Shown: piece after piece, positions 1 to 8,745 of the stretch
Position numbering within the stretch: the stretch's first letter is position 1
How the letters are laid out: every line of letters begins with the position of its first letter
Assembly (NCBI GenBank): GCA_904397835.1
Contig: CAJFOV010000002.1
Location: 1 to 60,631, forward strand
Reading direction: 5' to 3'
DNA length: 60,631 bases
Source of the DNA: Candidatus Aristotella avistercoris
GTDB lineage: Bacteria > Bacillota > Clostridia > Oscillospirales > Ruminococcaceae
Notes under the pieces: generated by a model
What the model was told of the DNA's origin: nothing
What the model saw: the letters and a program-made list of their open reading frames with translations, nothing else
Databases searched by the model: none
Made by a program: the position numbers and the translations under genes

Positions 1-150
1 AGAGGAACCGGCTCTGCGAGCCGTTGTTGATGTTATAATAACCTCACGGCGTTGACCGATTCAAAAGCAGCGCTTTTTCATCGGACGCCTGGGAGAACAT
101 TGAAACGTTCAGAGGGATCGGTCCTGCGGACCTTTTGTTGTGTTATAATA
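1..150 (+). repeat. Structured repeat / tandem small-RNA array (copy A, cut by window edge)
   Basis: A modular element whose parts recur at 28199-28400. In order: a hairpin at 9-23 (CGGCTC/GAGCCG), an extended -10 promoter TGTTATAAT at 31-39, a long hairpin at 48-89, a linker containing ATTGAAAC, a hairpin at 120-132 (GGTCC/GGACC) followed by TTTTG, and a second TGTTATAAT at 141-149. The long hairpin pairs GGCGT (48-52) with ACGCC (85-89) and CCGAT (56-60) with ATCGG (80-84), with a 3-nt bulge, plus AAAAGC/GCTTTT inside. The two hairpin-plus-promoter modules are tandem, so the window probably opens inside a longer array. Reading it as promoter, roughly 90-nt RNA, terminator, next promoter is an inference. 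The last promoter would drive the gene at 185. Confidence 0.6.
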
Positions 151-184
151 TGCTCATAAATCGAAAGATGGGAGGAAATGCGCA

Positions 185-928
185 ATGGAGTCCATGTATC
201 CCAAAACGCCCCTGGATCTTGGCGCCCCTGTGGAGGAGGCCGCGCCAAAACAGCCGGAGTTTCCGCCTCCGCCTGAGGAGAACCTGGAGCCTCCTATGGA
301 TCAGCAGGAGGATGCGGTAGTGCTGCCCAAGAACCGGCTGATCCTTGCTGGCGTCATTGCCGTGGGGATTGGGGTCATCCTCATGATCATCGGTGGAATG
401 ATCGGTTATTATAACCGGATTGAACACGAAGTTCTTCAGGAAGCCAAGGATACGGATCAACAAGTCCAGCAGGCTAGGGGAGAGCTGGAAACCCTTCAGG
501 GGGAGCTGGAAGAAAACCAAGCCACCATGGACGAGCTCAACGCATATAAGACGAATAAGACCAGCCTGCAGCAGGAACTGAAGGACCTGCAACAGGATGT
601 GGATGACCGCAAGATGGAGTTGAGTGATTTGGACGGGCAGATCCGCTCCAAGCAGGAGGAGCTGGATCTGTTGACAGCCGATGTGAACGAGGCCATAGGG
701 CAGCCCATCACCCTGCCCGCCGGCGACTATGTGGTTGGGGAGCATCTGCCGGAGGGCCGGTACCGAGTCACCGGTTCCAGCAACTTTGTGGCCCGTAGCC
801 CTGGAGGAAACCTGAAGATCAACATCATCCTAGGTAATTATGGCGTCTCTGAGTATGTCACTACCCTCACCAACGGCATGACGCTGGAGTGCCGCGGCCG
901 CGACACTTTTACCCCCGTGGCGGACTAG
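185..928 (+). CDS. Coiled-coil single-pass membrane protein, unknown function
   Basis: A 247-residue protein I do not recognise. Residues 1-50 are Pro/Glu-rich and probably cytoplasmic. Residues about 52-77 form one hydrophobic Gly/Ile-rich membrane helix. Residues about 85-170 are a charged heptad-like coiled coil (Gln/Glu/Leu/Lys-rich). The last 65 residues are a small beta-type domain opening with GDYVVGEHLPEGRYRV, which looks like an extracytoplasmic ligand or stress-sensing module. The ATG is chosen because GGGAGG lies 9 nt upstream. An extended -10 at 141-149 would give a leader of about 30 nt. It stands alone, ending in a strong terminator at 951-984. A role as envelope sensor or scaffold is only a guess. 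Confidence 0.75.
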   Translation: MESMYPKTPLDLGAPVEEAAPKQPEFPPPPEENLEPPMDQQEDAVVLPKNRLILAGVIAVGIGVILMIIGGMIGYYNRIEHEVLQEAKDTDQQVQQARGELETLQGELEENQATMDELNAYKTNKTSLQQELKDLQQDVDDRKMELSDLDGQIRSKQEELDLLTADVNEAIGQPITLPAGDYVVGEHLPEGRYRVTGSSNFVARSPGGNLKINIILGNYGVSEYVTTLTNGMTLECRGRDTFTPVAD

Positions 929-950
929 AACATAAGATCCTGTACCTTCC

Positions 951-984
951 AAGCGAAGGCGTCCTTGGACGCCTTCGCTTTTTT
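951..984 (+). terminator. Intrinsic terminator after the coiled-coil protein
   Basis: A perfect 13-bp stem (AAGCGAAGGCGTC/GACGCCTTCGCTT) with a CTTG loop runs into a T tract. It isolates the gene at 185-928 from the sigma operon. Confidence 0.9.
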
Positions 985-1011
985 ATGAAATATATAACCT
1001 GCAAACTGTTT

Positions 1012-1040
1012 TGAAACAATTTTATCCCTTTGAGACGCTT
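1012..1040 (+). promoter_or_regulatory. Possible ECF-type autoregulatory promoter
   Basis: TGAAAC at 1012-1017 followed about 16-18 nt later by GACG (1034-1037) resembles the -35/-10 layout of ECF sigma promoters, which many ECF factors use to activate their own operon. No good sigma-A promoter is visible in this gap. The match is short, so this is tentative. Confidence 0.35.
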
Positions 1041-1063
1041 ATTGGGTGAAGGGCGGTGAAAAT

Positions 1064-1615
1064 ATGGCCGGTCAAGAGATAGCGCTGCTTTTCAATCGGA
1101 TCTACAATGAGACCAACCGCAGCGTACTTGCCTACATCACAGCAAAGTGCAGCAGCGTCAGTGACATCGGGGATATCTTTCAGGAGACCTACTTGGAACT
1201 CTACAGGCTGCTGCTCAAGCGAGGGGACGGGTACATCCAGAATCCCCAGGCCCTGGTGATACGGCTAGCCAAACAGAAGGTCTACCGTCACTACACTCTG
1301 ACCCAGCGGCTGCACCAACTGCTGCCCCTGGAGGGGAAAGACGAGAAGCGCCCTCTGACCATACCGGAGGAGGCGGGGCCGTCTCTGGAGGATCAGATCT
1401 GTGACCAGGCACTGGTGGACCAGATCTGTAGGGAACTGGCCCACAGACCCCAGGTGGTACAAAAGATCTTTACCCTCCACTATGGCCTGGGGATGACCCT
1501 TTCGGAGACGGCTCAGCTGCTGTCGGTGGGGGAGTCGTATGTGAAGAACAAGCTGTACCGTACAATCAAGGAGCTGCAGGGGCTCTATACAGAAAAGGAT
1601 GGTGACAATCCATGA
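1064..1615 (+). CDS. ECF-family RNA polymerase sigma factor
   Basis: A 183-residue sigma-70 family protein. Region 2 lies near the N-terminus (ALLFNRIYNETNRSVLAYI, then DIGDIFQETYLELY, the core-binding/-10 segment). Region 4 is C-terminal, with the helix-turn-helix GMTLSETAQLLSVGESYVKNKLYR. Region 3 is absent, as in ECF factors. The ATG at 1064 is preferred over the in-frame GTG at 1046 because GGGCGGTG sits just upstream of it. Its last codons overlap the next gene by 4 bp (ATGA), the usual arrangement for a sigma/anti-sigma pair, so it is probably held inactive by that membrane protein until an envelope signal arrives. The signal and regulon cannot be told from sequence. Confidence 0.88.
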   Translation: MAGQEIALLFNRIYNETNRSVLAYITAKCSSVSDIGDIFQETYLELYRLLLKRGDGYIQNPQALVIRLAKQKVYRHYTLTQRLHQLLPLEGKDEKRPLTIPEEAGPSLEDQICDQALVDQICRELAHRPQVVQKIFTLHYGLGMTLSETAQLLSVGESYVKNKLYRTIKELQGLYTEKDGDNP

Positions 1616-2361
1616 CAGAGCGAGAACTACTGACACAAGCTGCCCGGCAGGCCCTCCCCGATTTGGAGCAGGTGCGCAAAACCTGTTTGGCCTCGGGAAA
1701 TATGCCGGTTGAGACTGCCGGAAGGACATGGGCCAGAAGGCTGCTGCCTGTTGCCGCCTGCGCGGCCCTCATTTTGGGCACGGTGGCCGCCCTCCCGGAG
1801 CAGGGGAGCAGCAGTCTTCCCCAGAGTACCCAACAGGGCTCTTCCAATGAGGCGTTGATGGACCGGCAGAATTGGGAAATTCACTGGAACACCCTGGACA
1901 CCCTTCCCCAGGAGACAAAGATGTACATTGCCCTCATGTGGGAAGATTTTGTGGAGATGGATCAGGCGGAACTTTGCACCTACTATGGGTGGGATGTCTT
2001 TCCTCAGGTGCCCAGCGACCTGGCCAACTGGCATGAGACAGGTGAGGACCGCTATGGGATCTTTCGCCGCAAGGATGGGACGGTCTACTGCGACCAAAAT
2101 GTTGTGAACTACTCCAATGAGGATGCGACCAGAGTGCTTCATATTGCCCTGGCCAAGGGAAACTTCCCCCACAGCGACGTGCTCTTTGACACCCAGACGG
2201 TCCCTTCCACCCTGGCAGGGGTGGAGATGGCCCTGGGCAGAACAGAGAGCGGGGACTATTTTGCCCGGTTCCTCCACCGAGACGTGGGGTTTGAGATCAG
2301 TGCCCAGGGGCTGTCCCAGGAGGAGTTTTTGACGGTGCTGGCCTCTCTAGTGGATTCCTAA
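1612..2361 (+). CDS. Probable anti-sigma-like membrane protein
   Basis: A 249-residue protein whose start overlaps the sigma gene stop by 4 bp, so the two are translationally coupled. A short cytoplasmic region (about 1-42) precedes one membrane helix (about 43-62, RRLLPVAACAALILGTVAAL). The rest (about 63-249) is extracytoplasmic, with no Cys-rich zinc anti-sigma motif visible. The topology and coupling fit an anti-sigma or sigma-regulating sensor, but I recognise no named anti-sigma domain, so function rests on context. Confidence 0.65.
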   Translation: MTERELLTQAARQALPDLEQVRKTCLASGNMPVETAGRTWARRLLPVAACAALILGTVAALPEQGSSSLPQSTQQGSSNEALMDRQNWEIHWNTLDTLPQETKMYIALMWEDFVEMDQAELCTYYGWDVFPQVPSDLANWHETGEDRYGIFRRKDGTVYCDQNVVNYSNEDATRVLHIALAKGNFPHSDVLFDTQTVPSTLAGVEMALGRTESGDYFARFLHRDVGFEISAQGLSQEEFLTVLASLVDS

Positions 2362-2514
2362 CCTGCAGCATGAGGGGAACGGAGTAGGGGCATTCCCAAT
2401 CTCTCCTGCAGTCAAACTGCTCTGCCTCCCCTGTTTACCTATGGCGGCTGGCAGGTGGCAAAGTCCCCGCCGTTTCCGCTGGAAGCGTTTCGATTTTTTC
2501 ATTGAAAGAGAAAA

Positions 2515-2546
2515 GTCGGGGCCACCCCAATTGGGGTGGCCCTGAC
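2515..2546 (-). terminator. Terminator for the molybdenum hydroxylase operon
   Basis: The palindrome CGGGGCCACCCC-AATT-GGGGTGGCCCTG is followed on the minus strand by CTTTTCTCTTT, so it mainly serves the minus-strand operon ending at 2659. It may also stop convergent plus-strand transcription from the sigma operon. The rest of 2362-2658 shows no gene. Confidence 0.75.
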
Positions 2547-2658
2547 TGTGTCATATGCGAGAACAGGGGAAATTTTCCCCTCATGACCGAATATGACGGT
2601 GCATGGACTTTCACAACTGAAATTTTGAGATCAAATTTATATATATTCTACAACGACA

Positions 2659-3216
2659 TTATCTGTCCCACGAGCGGTCGTAGTCCTGCAGAAATAGAGC
2701 TGGTACCTCATAGAGATAGGTCTCCTCCTCCCGCCCTGCAAAGAGGGAGCGGCCTCCCGTATCCCCGTGGAGCTGCAACAGCGCCCCACGCAGAGTGGGG
2801 GAGAAGATGGTGGGGCTGCCCATGATATTTCCGGCACAGGCCCGCCCCAGCAGTTTGCCACTGTCTTGGAATCCCTGGAGAAAGCGGCAGAGGGCCTCTC
2901 CGGGGAAGTGGGGCTGGTCGCAGACGAAGAAGCACAGGTTTGTCTGAGCCCGTGCGGCCGCTACCCCGGCCCGCAGGGAGGCCGCCATGCCCTCGGTGGG
3001 CTCCCCCATGGGCACGGGCACAAAACCCCGCTTTGTCCCCTCCTGGAGCAGCTGCAGGTGGCGGGCCACCAGTACCACCCGGCCCCCCAGGGCCAGGGTC
3101 TGTTTCGCTGCATCAAAGGCGTACCGGTAGAGGGGCCGCCCCTGGAAGGGGGCCAGCAGCTTCTCACCGCCGAACCGGCGAGAGGCGCCGGCAGCCAATA
3201 GGATCAGATCGGTCAT
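2659..3216 (-). CDS. mocA: Molybdenum cofactor nucleotidyltransferase, MocA-like
   Basis: A 185-residue NTP-transferase of the MobA/MocA type. The N-terminal nucleotide-binding motif LLAAGASRRFGGEKLLAPFQGRPL is the LAAGxSxRxGxxK signature, and CDQPHF matches the metal-binding D-Q-P motif. MocA attaches CMP to molybdopterin to make the cytosine dinucleotide cofactor used by xanthine-dehydrogenase-type enzymes. Its ATG overlaps the stop of the large hydroxylase subunit by 4 bp, so the cofactor-maturing enzyme is made together with its client. It is the last gene of the operon. Assignment as CMP- rather than GMP-specific rests on family resemblance and this context. Confidence 0.82.
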   Translation of the reverse strand: MTDLILLAAGASRRFGGEKLLAPFQGRPLYRYAFDAAKQTLALGGRVVLVARHLQLLQEGTKRGFVPVPMGEPTEGMAASLRAGVAAARAQTNLCFFVCDQPHFPGEALCRFLQGFQDSGKLLGRACAGNIMGSPTIFSPTLRGALLQLHGDTGGRSLFAGREEETYLYEVPALFLQDYDRSWDR

Positions 3217-5495
3217 CCCTGTTTCTCCAACAGGCCCAGGGCGATGTCCTGGGGCCGCACCGGCAGGGTGTCAAAGAACAGCCCCGTGGCGTTGTAGATG
3301 GCATTGAGAATGGCGGGGCAGGGGGTGTTGATCACCAGCTCCCCGATGGATTTGGCGCCAAAGGGGCCGGTAGGCTCATAGCTGCTCTCAAAGGCCACCC
3401 GGATCTTGCCCACATCCATGCGGGAGGGAATTTTGTACTGCAAAAAGGAATCGTTGCACATGCGCCCCTGGGGGCTGTATTGGATGTCCTCAAACAGGCA
3501 CATGCCGATGCCCTGGACGATGCCCCCCTCCGTCTGGACCCGGGCAAGGTTTTGGTTGATGACCGTGCCGCAGTCTACCGCAGCCACATAGTCCACCATC
3601 TGGACCTTGCCGGTGTCCGGATCCAGGTCGATCTCCGCCATGCCCACCATGAAGGGGGGCGGGGAGACGGGGGAGGAGTGGCTCTCACTGGCGGACAGAC
3701 ACCGGCTGTGGCCCTCGTAACTGGCATAGCCGATCTCCGAAAGGCTGACCTGCCGGTCTATCCCCGGCTGGAAGACCCGCTTGCCGTCAAATTCCACCGC
3801 TTCCTTTGGCAGGTTCAGCAGGGTGGCGCCGGTCTCCAAAATTTTTTCCCGCAACTTCTCACAGGCCTTGACCACCGCCATGCCGGTGACATAGGTGGTG
3901 GAGGAGGCATAGGAACCGGTGTCATAGGGGGATTGATCGGTATCCACCCCCCGCACTGCAATCTGATCCAGATCGCAGTCCAGGCAGTCCGCAGCCATCT
4001 GAGCCAGGATGGTGTCGCAGCCGGTGCCCATGTCGGTGCAGCCCAGCAGGAGGGTGTAAAAGCCGTCGTCGTTCAGGCGGATCTCCACGCTGCCGATGTC
4101 CACCCCGGAGATGCCGCTGCCCTGCATGGCCATGGCCACCCCCACAGAGCGGATGTGTCCGTTCTCTAGAACCCGGCGGGGATACTTGTGCTCCCAGTCC
4201 ATCATCTCCTTGGCGCGGGCCATACACCGGTCCAGAGCACAGCTGTTGTTTGGCTCCCCGTAATAGGTGGGCATGGTCTGGCCCTGGCAGACCATGTTCC
4301 GCTCCCGGATGGCGCAGGGATCCATCCCCAGCTTTGCGGCCAACTCATTGACCGCCGCCTCCACGGCAAAGATCCCCTGGGTGGCCCCGTAGCCCCGGTA
4401 GGCGCCGGCCCCCATGGTGTTGGTGTAGACCACCTCGCTGTTGAAGCGGGCGGCCTGGAGCTTGCCGTAGAGGGAGAGGGCCTTGTGTCCCACCAGGCCG
4501 ATGGTGGTGGGGCCGTGATCCCCATAGGCCCCGGCGTTGGAGAGGGCATAGAGGTCGATGACCTGGATGTTCCCATCCCGATCCGCCCCCACCCGCACGG
4601 TCATCTGCATCTCGTGGCGGGGGGAGCCGTTGGTCATACTCTCCTGACGGGTATAGGCGATGTAGGCGGCCCGCCCGGTTTTCATGGTCACCAGGGCGGG
4701 AAAGATCTCGCTGACCACACTCTGTTTGGCGCCAAAGCCGCCGCCGATGCGGGGCTTGATGACCCGGATCTGGGATTTTGGAATCTCCAGAGCGTTGGAG
4801 AGAATTCTGCGGCAGTGGAAGGGCACCTGAGTGGAGCTGACCACCGTCAGCCGGCCGTACTCATCCAGATAGGTGAAGGTGCGGAAGGTCTCCATCATGG
4901 CCTGGTTGTTGGCCTTGGTGTGGAAGGTCCGTTCCACGGTCACATCACAATGGGAGAGGGCTTCCTCCACATCCCCCATCTCAAAGAGTTCGGTGCTGCA
5001 GAGGTTTCGCTTGGGGTCGGTCCCCACGTCACACAGGGATCGGAAGTTCTCCTCCGGGTGGACCAAAATGGGGTGATCCTTGGCCTTTGTAAAGTCCAGC
5101 AGGGGCTCCAGCACTTGGTATTTCACCTTGACCAGTTTCAATGCCTTTTGAGCGGCGGCCTGGGTTTCGGCGGCAACAATGGCCACCGGGTCCCCCACAC
5201 AGCGCAGATGCCGGTCCAAGATCAGCCGGTCGTAGGGGCTGGGCTCTGGATAGGTCTGGCCAGCGGTGGTAAAGCGGGACTGGGGGGCATCCTGATAGGT
5301 CAAAATACAGCAGACCCCTGGCACCTTTTGGGCCAGGCTGGTGTCAATCTCCTGAACCAGAGCGTTGGCGTGGGGGCTGCGCAGAAGTTTGACCACCAGG
5401 GCGTTCTGAGGGACCAGATCCCCGGTGTAGACGGGTTTTCCGGTCACCAGGGCCATGGCGTCCTTTTTGCGCACCCGGGTGTTGACGTAGGCCAT
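3213..5495 (-). CDS. Molybdenum hydroxylase, molybdopterin-binding subunit (xanthine dehydrogenase family)
   Basis: About 760 residues. The N-terminal a/b-hammerhead domain begins MAYVNTRVRKKDAMALVTGKP and is followed by the molybdopterin-binding domains. Family segments include PRIGGGFGAKQ, GAGAYRGYGATQ and the C-terminal GPFGAKSIGELVINTP, whose Glu occupies the catalytic base position. The ATG at 5495 starts the family N-terminus. Longer upstream frames overlap the neighbouring FeS gene and are spurious. The gene lies directly after the FeS and FAD subunits and overlaps mocA by 4 bp. The substrate (xanthine, another purine or a different heterocycle) cannot be fixed by eye. Confidence 0.88.
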   Translation of the reverse strand: MAYVNTRVRKKDAMALVTGKPVYTGDLVPQNALVVKLLRSPHANALVQEIDTSLAQKVPGVCCILTYQDAPQSRFTTAGQTYPEPSPYDRLILDRHLRCVGDPVAIVAAETQAAAQKALKLVKVKYQVLEPLLDFTKAKDHPILVHPEENFRSLCDVGTDPKRNLCSTELFEMGDVEEALSHCDVTVERTFHTKANNQAMMETFRTFTYLDEYGRLTVVSSTQVPFHCRRILSNALEIPKSQIRVIKPRIGGGFGAKQSVVSEIFPALVTMKTGRAAYIAYTRQESMTNGSPRHEMQMTVRVGADRDGNIQVIDLYALSNAGAYGDHGPTTIGLVGHKALSLYGKLQAARFNSEVVYTNTMGAGAYRGYGATQGIFAVEAAVNELAAKLGMDPCAIRERNMVCQGQTMPTYYGEPNNSCALDRCMARAKEMMDWEHKYPRRVLENGHIRSVGVAMAMQGSGISGVDIGSVEIRLNDDGFYTLLLGCTDMGTGCDTILAQMAADCLDCDLDQIAVRGVDTDQSPYDTGSYASSTTYVTGMAVVKACEKLREKILETGATLLNLPKEAVEFDGKRVFQPGIDRQVSLSEIGYASYEGHSRCLSASESHSSPVSPPPFMVGMAEIDLDPDTGKVQMVDYVAAVDCGTVINQNLARVQTEGGIVQGIGMCLFEDIQYSPQGRMCNDSFLQYKIPSRMDVGKIRVAFESSYEPTGPFGAKSIGELVINTPCPAILNAIYNATGLFFDTLPVRPQDIALGLLEKQG

Positions 5496-5496
5496 C

Positions 5497-5958
5497 TTAT
5501 TCCACCTCCTTCTTGCGGGCGAGGTACTGCTGGATGGCCCGCATCTGGCTCTGGTAACCGGTGCAGCGGCAGAGGTTTCCGGCCAGATACTCCAGAATCT
5601 CCTCCTCTGTGGGGTTCTGCAGCTCCCGCTCCATGGCCAGCACATTCATCACAAAACCGGGGCTGCAGAAGCCGCACTGCTCGCCCCCCTCATCGGCCAA
5701 AAAGGCGCCAAATTCGGCGGCCTCCTGCTGCAGGCCCTCCAGAGTGGTGACAACGTGGCCATCGGCCCGCACTGCCAGTACGCTGCAGGAGAGGATCGGT
5801 TTTCCATCCAGATGGACGGTGCACAGGCCGCAGTTGGAGGTCTCGCATCCCCGCTTGACCGACAGACACCCCTTTCCTCTGAGGTAGTCCAACAGCATTA
5901 GGTCCGGAGCCACCTCATCGGTGTAGCGGCGGCCGTTGACTGTGACGGTGATTTTCAT
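5497..5958 (-). CDS. Molybdenum hydroxylase, 2Fe-2S subunit
   Basis: A 153-residue iron-sulfur subunit with two clusters. The N-terminal plant-ferredoxin domain has C-x4-C-x2-C (GCETSNCGLC) and a fourth Cys in PILSC. The C-terminal helical domain has CGFCSPG and CRCTGY, both typical of xanthine dehydrogenase and CO dehydrogenase small subunits. It passes electrons from the molybdenum centre towards FAD. It lies between the FAD-subunit and molybdopterin-subunit genes with almost no spacing. Confidence 0.92.
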   Translation of the reverse strand: MKITVTVNGRRYTDEVAPDLMLLDYLRGKGCLSVKRGCETSNCGLCTVHLDGKPILSCSVLAVRADGHVVTTLEGLQQEAAEFGAFLADEGGEQCGFCSPGFVMNVLAMERELQNPTEEEILEYLAGNLCRCTGYQSQMRAIQQYLARKKEVE

Positions 5959-5959
5959 G

Positions 5960-6742
5960 TTACATCCCCTCCCTCAGTTGGCCCAGGGCACGGCGGAAGA
6001 GCACGCCGCACAGATGGCGGCGGTAGGCCTCACTGCCCCGCAAATTTCCATCAAAACGCAGTTCCTTTTGGAGCACCTGGAGGTAGTCTGCAACCTCTTT
6101 TTCGGTGGCGCCCAGAGCCAGCTCCATGGAGCTGCGCTTTGCCCGGCCTGGACGGGCCCCCACAACGGTGCGGACCGTCTGACCATCGGTGGAGAGGGCA
6201 CAGGTGAGCACCGGCAGGTCCGTCTGGGTGTTGCGAAAGCTCTCATAGGCCACCTTTCGCCCGTTCTTTTTGATGTGCAGGTGGGAGAGCACATCCCGGT
6301 CATAGGGCTGTTGTGCATACACCTCCAGGGGCACCAGACCGGCACCCACCAGCTGGACCTGGCAATCCAGGGCCAACAGCAGAGTCAGCACGTCTGAAAA
6401 ACCAAACCGGCTGTAGAGGGTTCCGCCCAAGGTGGCGCAGTTGCGGAACTGGACCCCCACAATGTGGCGTAGGCTCTTCTTCAGGGCAGGTCCAAGGGCG
6501 CGGCAGAGGCCAGCATGGGCCTCCATCTGCCGCAGGGTTACCATGGCGCCCAGGGTAAAGCAGTCCTCCTCCTCTTGAATTTGATCCAGATCCAAGCCTG
6601 AGAGGTCAATGAGGGTCCCAATGGAACGGGCCCCCATTTTCATCCAGCACCCGCCGCCCAAGATGGCGTTGGCACGCTTTTGGTTCAGGTCATAGGCCTC
6701 CTGCAGGCAGGTGGCCCGGACATAATTTTTGGCAGTAAACAA
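5960..6742 (-). CDS. Molybdenum hydroxylase, FAD-binding subunit
   Basis: A FAD-binding-domain-5 protein of about 260 residues. AILGGGCWMKMG is the flavin-loop motif and RNCATLGGTLYSRFG matches the second FAD motif (TxGGN-like). It oxidises the FeS subunit and reduces the final acceptor. The start is uncertain. TTG at 6742 gives the usual family N-terminus (FTAKNYVRA) with AAGGAGG 11 nt upstream. ATGs at 6766 and 6778 are in frame but have weak ribosome sites. It is the first gene of the operon. Confidence 0.85.
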   Translation of the reverse strand: MFTAKNYVRATCLQEAYDLNQKRANAILGGGCWMKMGARSIGTLIDLSGLDLDQIQEEEDCFTLGAMVTLRQMEAHAGLCRALGPALKKSLRHIVGVQFRNCATLGGTLYSRFGFSDVLTLLLALDCQVQLVGAGLVPLEVYAQQPYDRDVLSHLHIKKNGRKVAYESFRNTQTDLPVLTCALSTDGQTVRTVVGARPGRAKRSSMELALGATEKEVADYLQVLQKELRFDGNLRGSEAYRRHLCGVLFRRALGQLREGM

Positions 6743-7247
6743 AGGGGTTTCATCCTCCTTCAACATCCGTTCTGCCATGGGTGCCCCCACAGGGCGGGGC
6801 ATATCCTTCATCGACAGGGGGATGGTCTTTTCCCTTCCAGAATAACACATTTTCCCCGGTCTTTCCTAGCCCCTTTGCGATTTTATTGGATCTACTGCAA
6901 CATTGTGTAAAAAAACCTGGAAAGAAAGTGCGCATTCTCTCCGCCATGGAGCATCGGATGCGCCATTGGAAGCGCAAGAAAAAGGTGTGGTGGCCCTCCA
7001 GCGTACCAGCAGGTGCAGGAAGATCCCATCAAGTGAGGTCTGTTTTTTCTGAAATGCTTCTCTGTAGACCGATGAAAACAGAAAGAGGAGACCCAACAAG
7101 TTGCTATATTAATTAAGAGGGGGAAATGCCGCCCCGATGTCGAAGGCGGAGAGGGCGTGCGGCAGTCCATTGGAGCAAGCGGACGTGAAAATAGAAGATT
7201 GAAGCGGAAAAAGTGAAATAAAGGAGAAATATCGTGAAAATTCCCTC
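6743..7247. other. Intergenic region between divergent xdh-type and trk operons
   Basis: About 500 bp without a convincing gene. It must hold the promoter of the minus-strand molybdenum hydroxylase operon, but I see no clean -35/-10 pair. The short ORFs here lack ribosome sites and family features. Confidence 0.5.
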
Positions 7248-7276
7248 TTGTATCCCCAAAAAAAGCGCTGTATACT
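7248..7276 (+). promoter_or_regulatory. Promoter of trkA-trkH
   Basis: TTGTAT (7248-7253) and TATACT (7271-7276) are separated by 17 bp. The predicted transcript would have a leader of about 70 nt before trkA. Confidence 0.7.
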
Positions 7277-7354
7277 GGGAGCACAATGCTTCAAATGGGG
7301 TTCCGGTTACCAGCGTGAACCAAAACGTTGTCTTTTGAGAGGGGCAGAGAATCA

Positions 7355-8728
7355 ATGAATATCGTGATTGCCGGCGGCGGAAAGGTCGGCGCCAATTTGA
7401 CCCGCCAACTACAGCGGGAAGGCCACGATGTGGTGGTGGTCGATGATGACCCGGCAGTGTTACAGGGTCAACTGGAGCAATATGATGTAATCATGGTGCA
7501 GGGCAATGCGGCGGCCATGGACACCCTTCGTCTGGCCAAGGTGGAGCAGGCGGACCTGCTCATTGCCGTCACAGGCGCCGATGAGATCAACATCCTGAGC
7601 TGTTTGACGGCCCGGCGGCTGAACCGCCAAATTCACACCATCGCCCGGGTGCGCAACCCGGAGTACAAAGAGCAGCTCTACGAGATGCGAGAGATGCTGG
7701 GCCTGTCCCTGTCGGTCAATCCGGAGTTGAGTACTGCTCGTGAGATCCATCACCTGTTGCAGCTGCCGGCCTTCCTGCATCGGGAGACCTTTGCACGGGG
7801 CCTGGTGGAGATCGTGGAACTGGTGGTAAACGACCAGAATGGCCTGGATGGCGTTCAACTGAAAGATTTGTATGACATCGCCGGTGTGAAGGTGTTGGTC
7901 TGTGCCGTGCTGCGCCAGGGAGAGATCACCATCCCCGGCGGTGATTTTGTCCTCCGGAAGGGGGATCATCTCTATGTCACAGCCCGGACGGTACACCTGG
8001 CTCAACTGATCAAGAACTTACATATTGCCCCCAAGGTGGAAAAGATCCGTCAGGTGCTTCTGGTAGGTGGCGGACGCATCAGCTATTACCTGACCCAGCG
8101 TCTGCTGGCCTCCGGCATCAAAGTGAAAATTTTGGAGCAGGATCCTGTCCGGGCAGAACATCTGGCCCGGCTGCTGCCCAAGGCCGCCGTGGTGCTGGGC
8201 GATGGGTCCAGCCAGGAGGTCCTGGAACGGGAGGGCCTGGATGAGAGCGACGCTCTGGTGACTTTGACCGGCATGGATGAGGAGAACATCGTCATCTCCA
8301 TGTACGGCCATGCCATGGGTGTTTGCAAAGTGGTCACCAAGGTCAACCGGCTGGAGTACAGCAACATGTTCTCTGACCTGGGGGTTGGGAGCTTGGTGAT
8401 CCCCAAGGAGTTGTGCAGCGCCAGTATTGTGCGGTATGTGCGGGCCATGAACAACAAACAGACGGGTTCGGTGCTGACACTGCACCGCATCGCCAACGGC
8501 CTGGTGGAGGCCCTGGAGTTCCGGGTGGACGCCAACGTGCGCTGGAGGGATACGCCCTTAAAGGATGTCCCCCTCAAGCAGGGGGTGCTTATCTCCTGCA
8601 TCACCCGGCAGGGTGAAATGACCATCCCTGACGGCACTTCCGTGTTCCGTCAAGGGGATACAGTGGTCGTGGTGGTCACCGCCTCGGATAACACCTTCTT
8701 ACAGATGAACGATATTTTTGAAGCGTAG
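7355..8728 (+). CDS. trkA: Trk potassium uptake system, NAD-binding regulatory protein TrkA
   Basis: A 457-residue protein with the duplicated RCK_N-RCK_C layout of full-length TrkA. The first Rossmann motif is VIAGGGKVGANL at the N-terminus and the second is LLVGGGRISYYL near residue 235. Each is followed by a TrkA_C ligand-binding domain. It is a peripheral cytoplasmic ring protein that gates TrkH in response to nucleotides. The ATG at 7355 (MNIVIAGG) is chosen over an in-frame upstream start because GAGGGGCAGAGA precedes it. trkH follows 17 bp downstream. Confidence 0.93.
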   Translation: MNIVIAGGGKVGANLTRQLQREGHDVVVVDDDPAVLQGQLEQYDVIMVQGNAAAMDTLRLAKVEQADLLIAVTGADEINILSCLTARRLNRQIHTIARVRNPEYKEQLYEMREMLGLSLSVNPELSTAREIHHLLQLPAFLHRETFARGLVEIVELVVNDQNGLDGVQLKDLYDIAGVKVLVCAVLRQGEITIPGGDFVLRKGDHLYVTARTVHLAQLIKNLHIAPKVEKIRQVLLVGGGRISYYLTQRLLASGIKVKILEQDPVRAEHLARLLPKAAVVLGDGSSQEVLEREGLDESDALVTLTGMDEENIVISMYGHAMGVCKVVTKVNRLEYSNMFSDLGVGSLVIPKELCSASIVRYVRAMNNKQTGSVLTLHRIANGLVEALEFRVDANVRWRDTPLKDVPLKQGVLISCITRQGEMTIPDGTSVFRQGDTVVVVVTASDNTFLQMNDIFEA

Positions 8729-8745
8729 AGGAAAGGGAACTGGCG

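Noticed and set aside
2502-2825. A 107-codon plus-strand ORF after the sigma operon
   Set aside because: It runs across a terminator hairpin and antisense to mocA.
4188-5750. A 520-codon plus-strand frame antisense to the molybdenum hydroxylase
   Set aside because: It overlaps the confirmed large and FeS subunits and has no family features.
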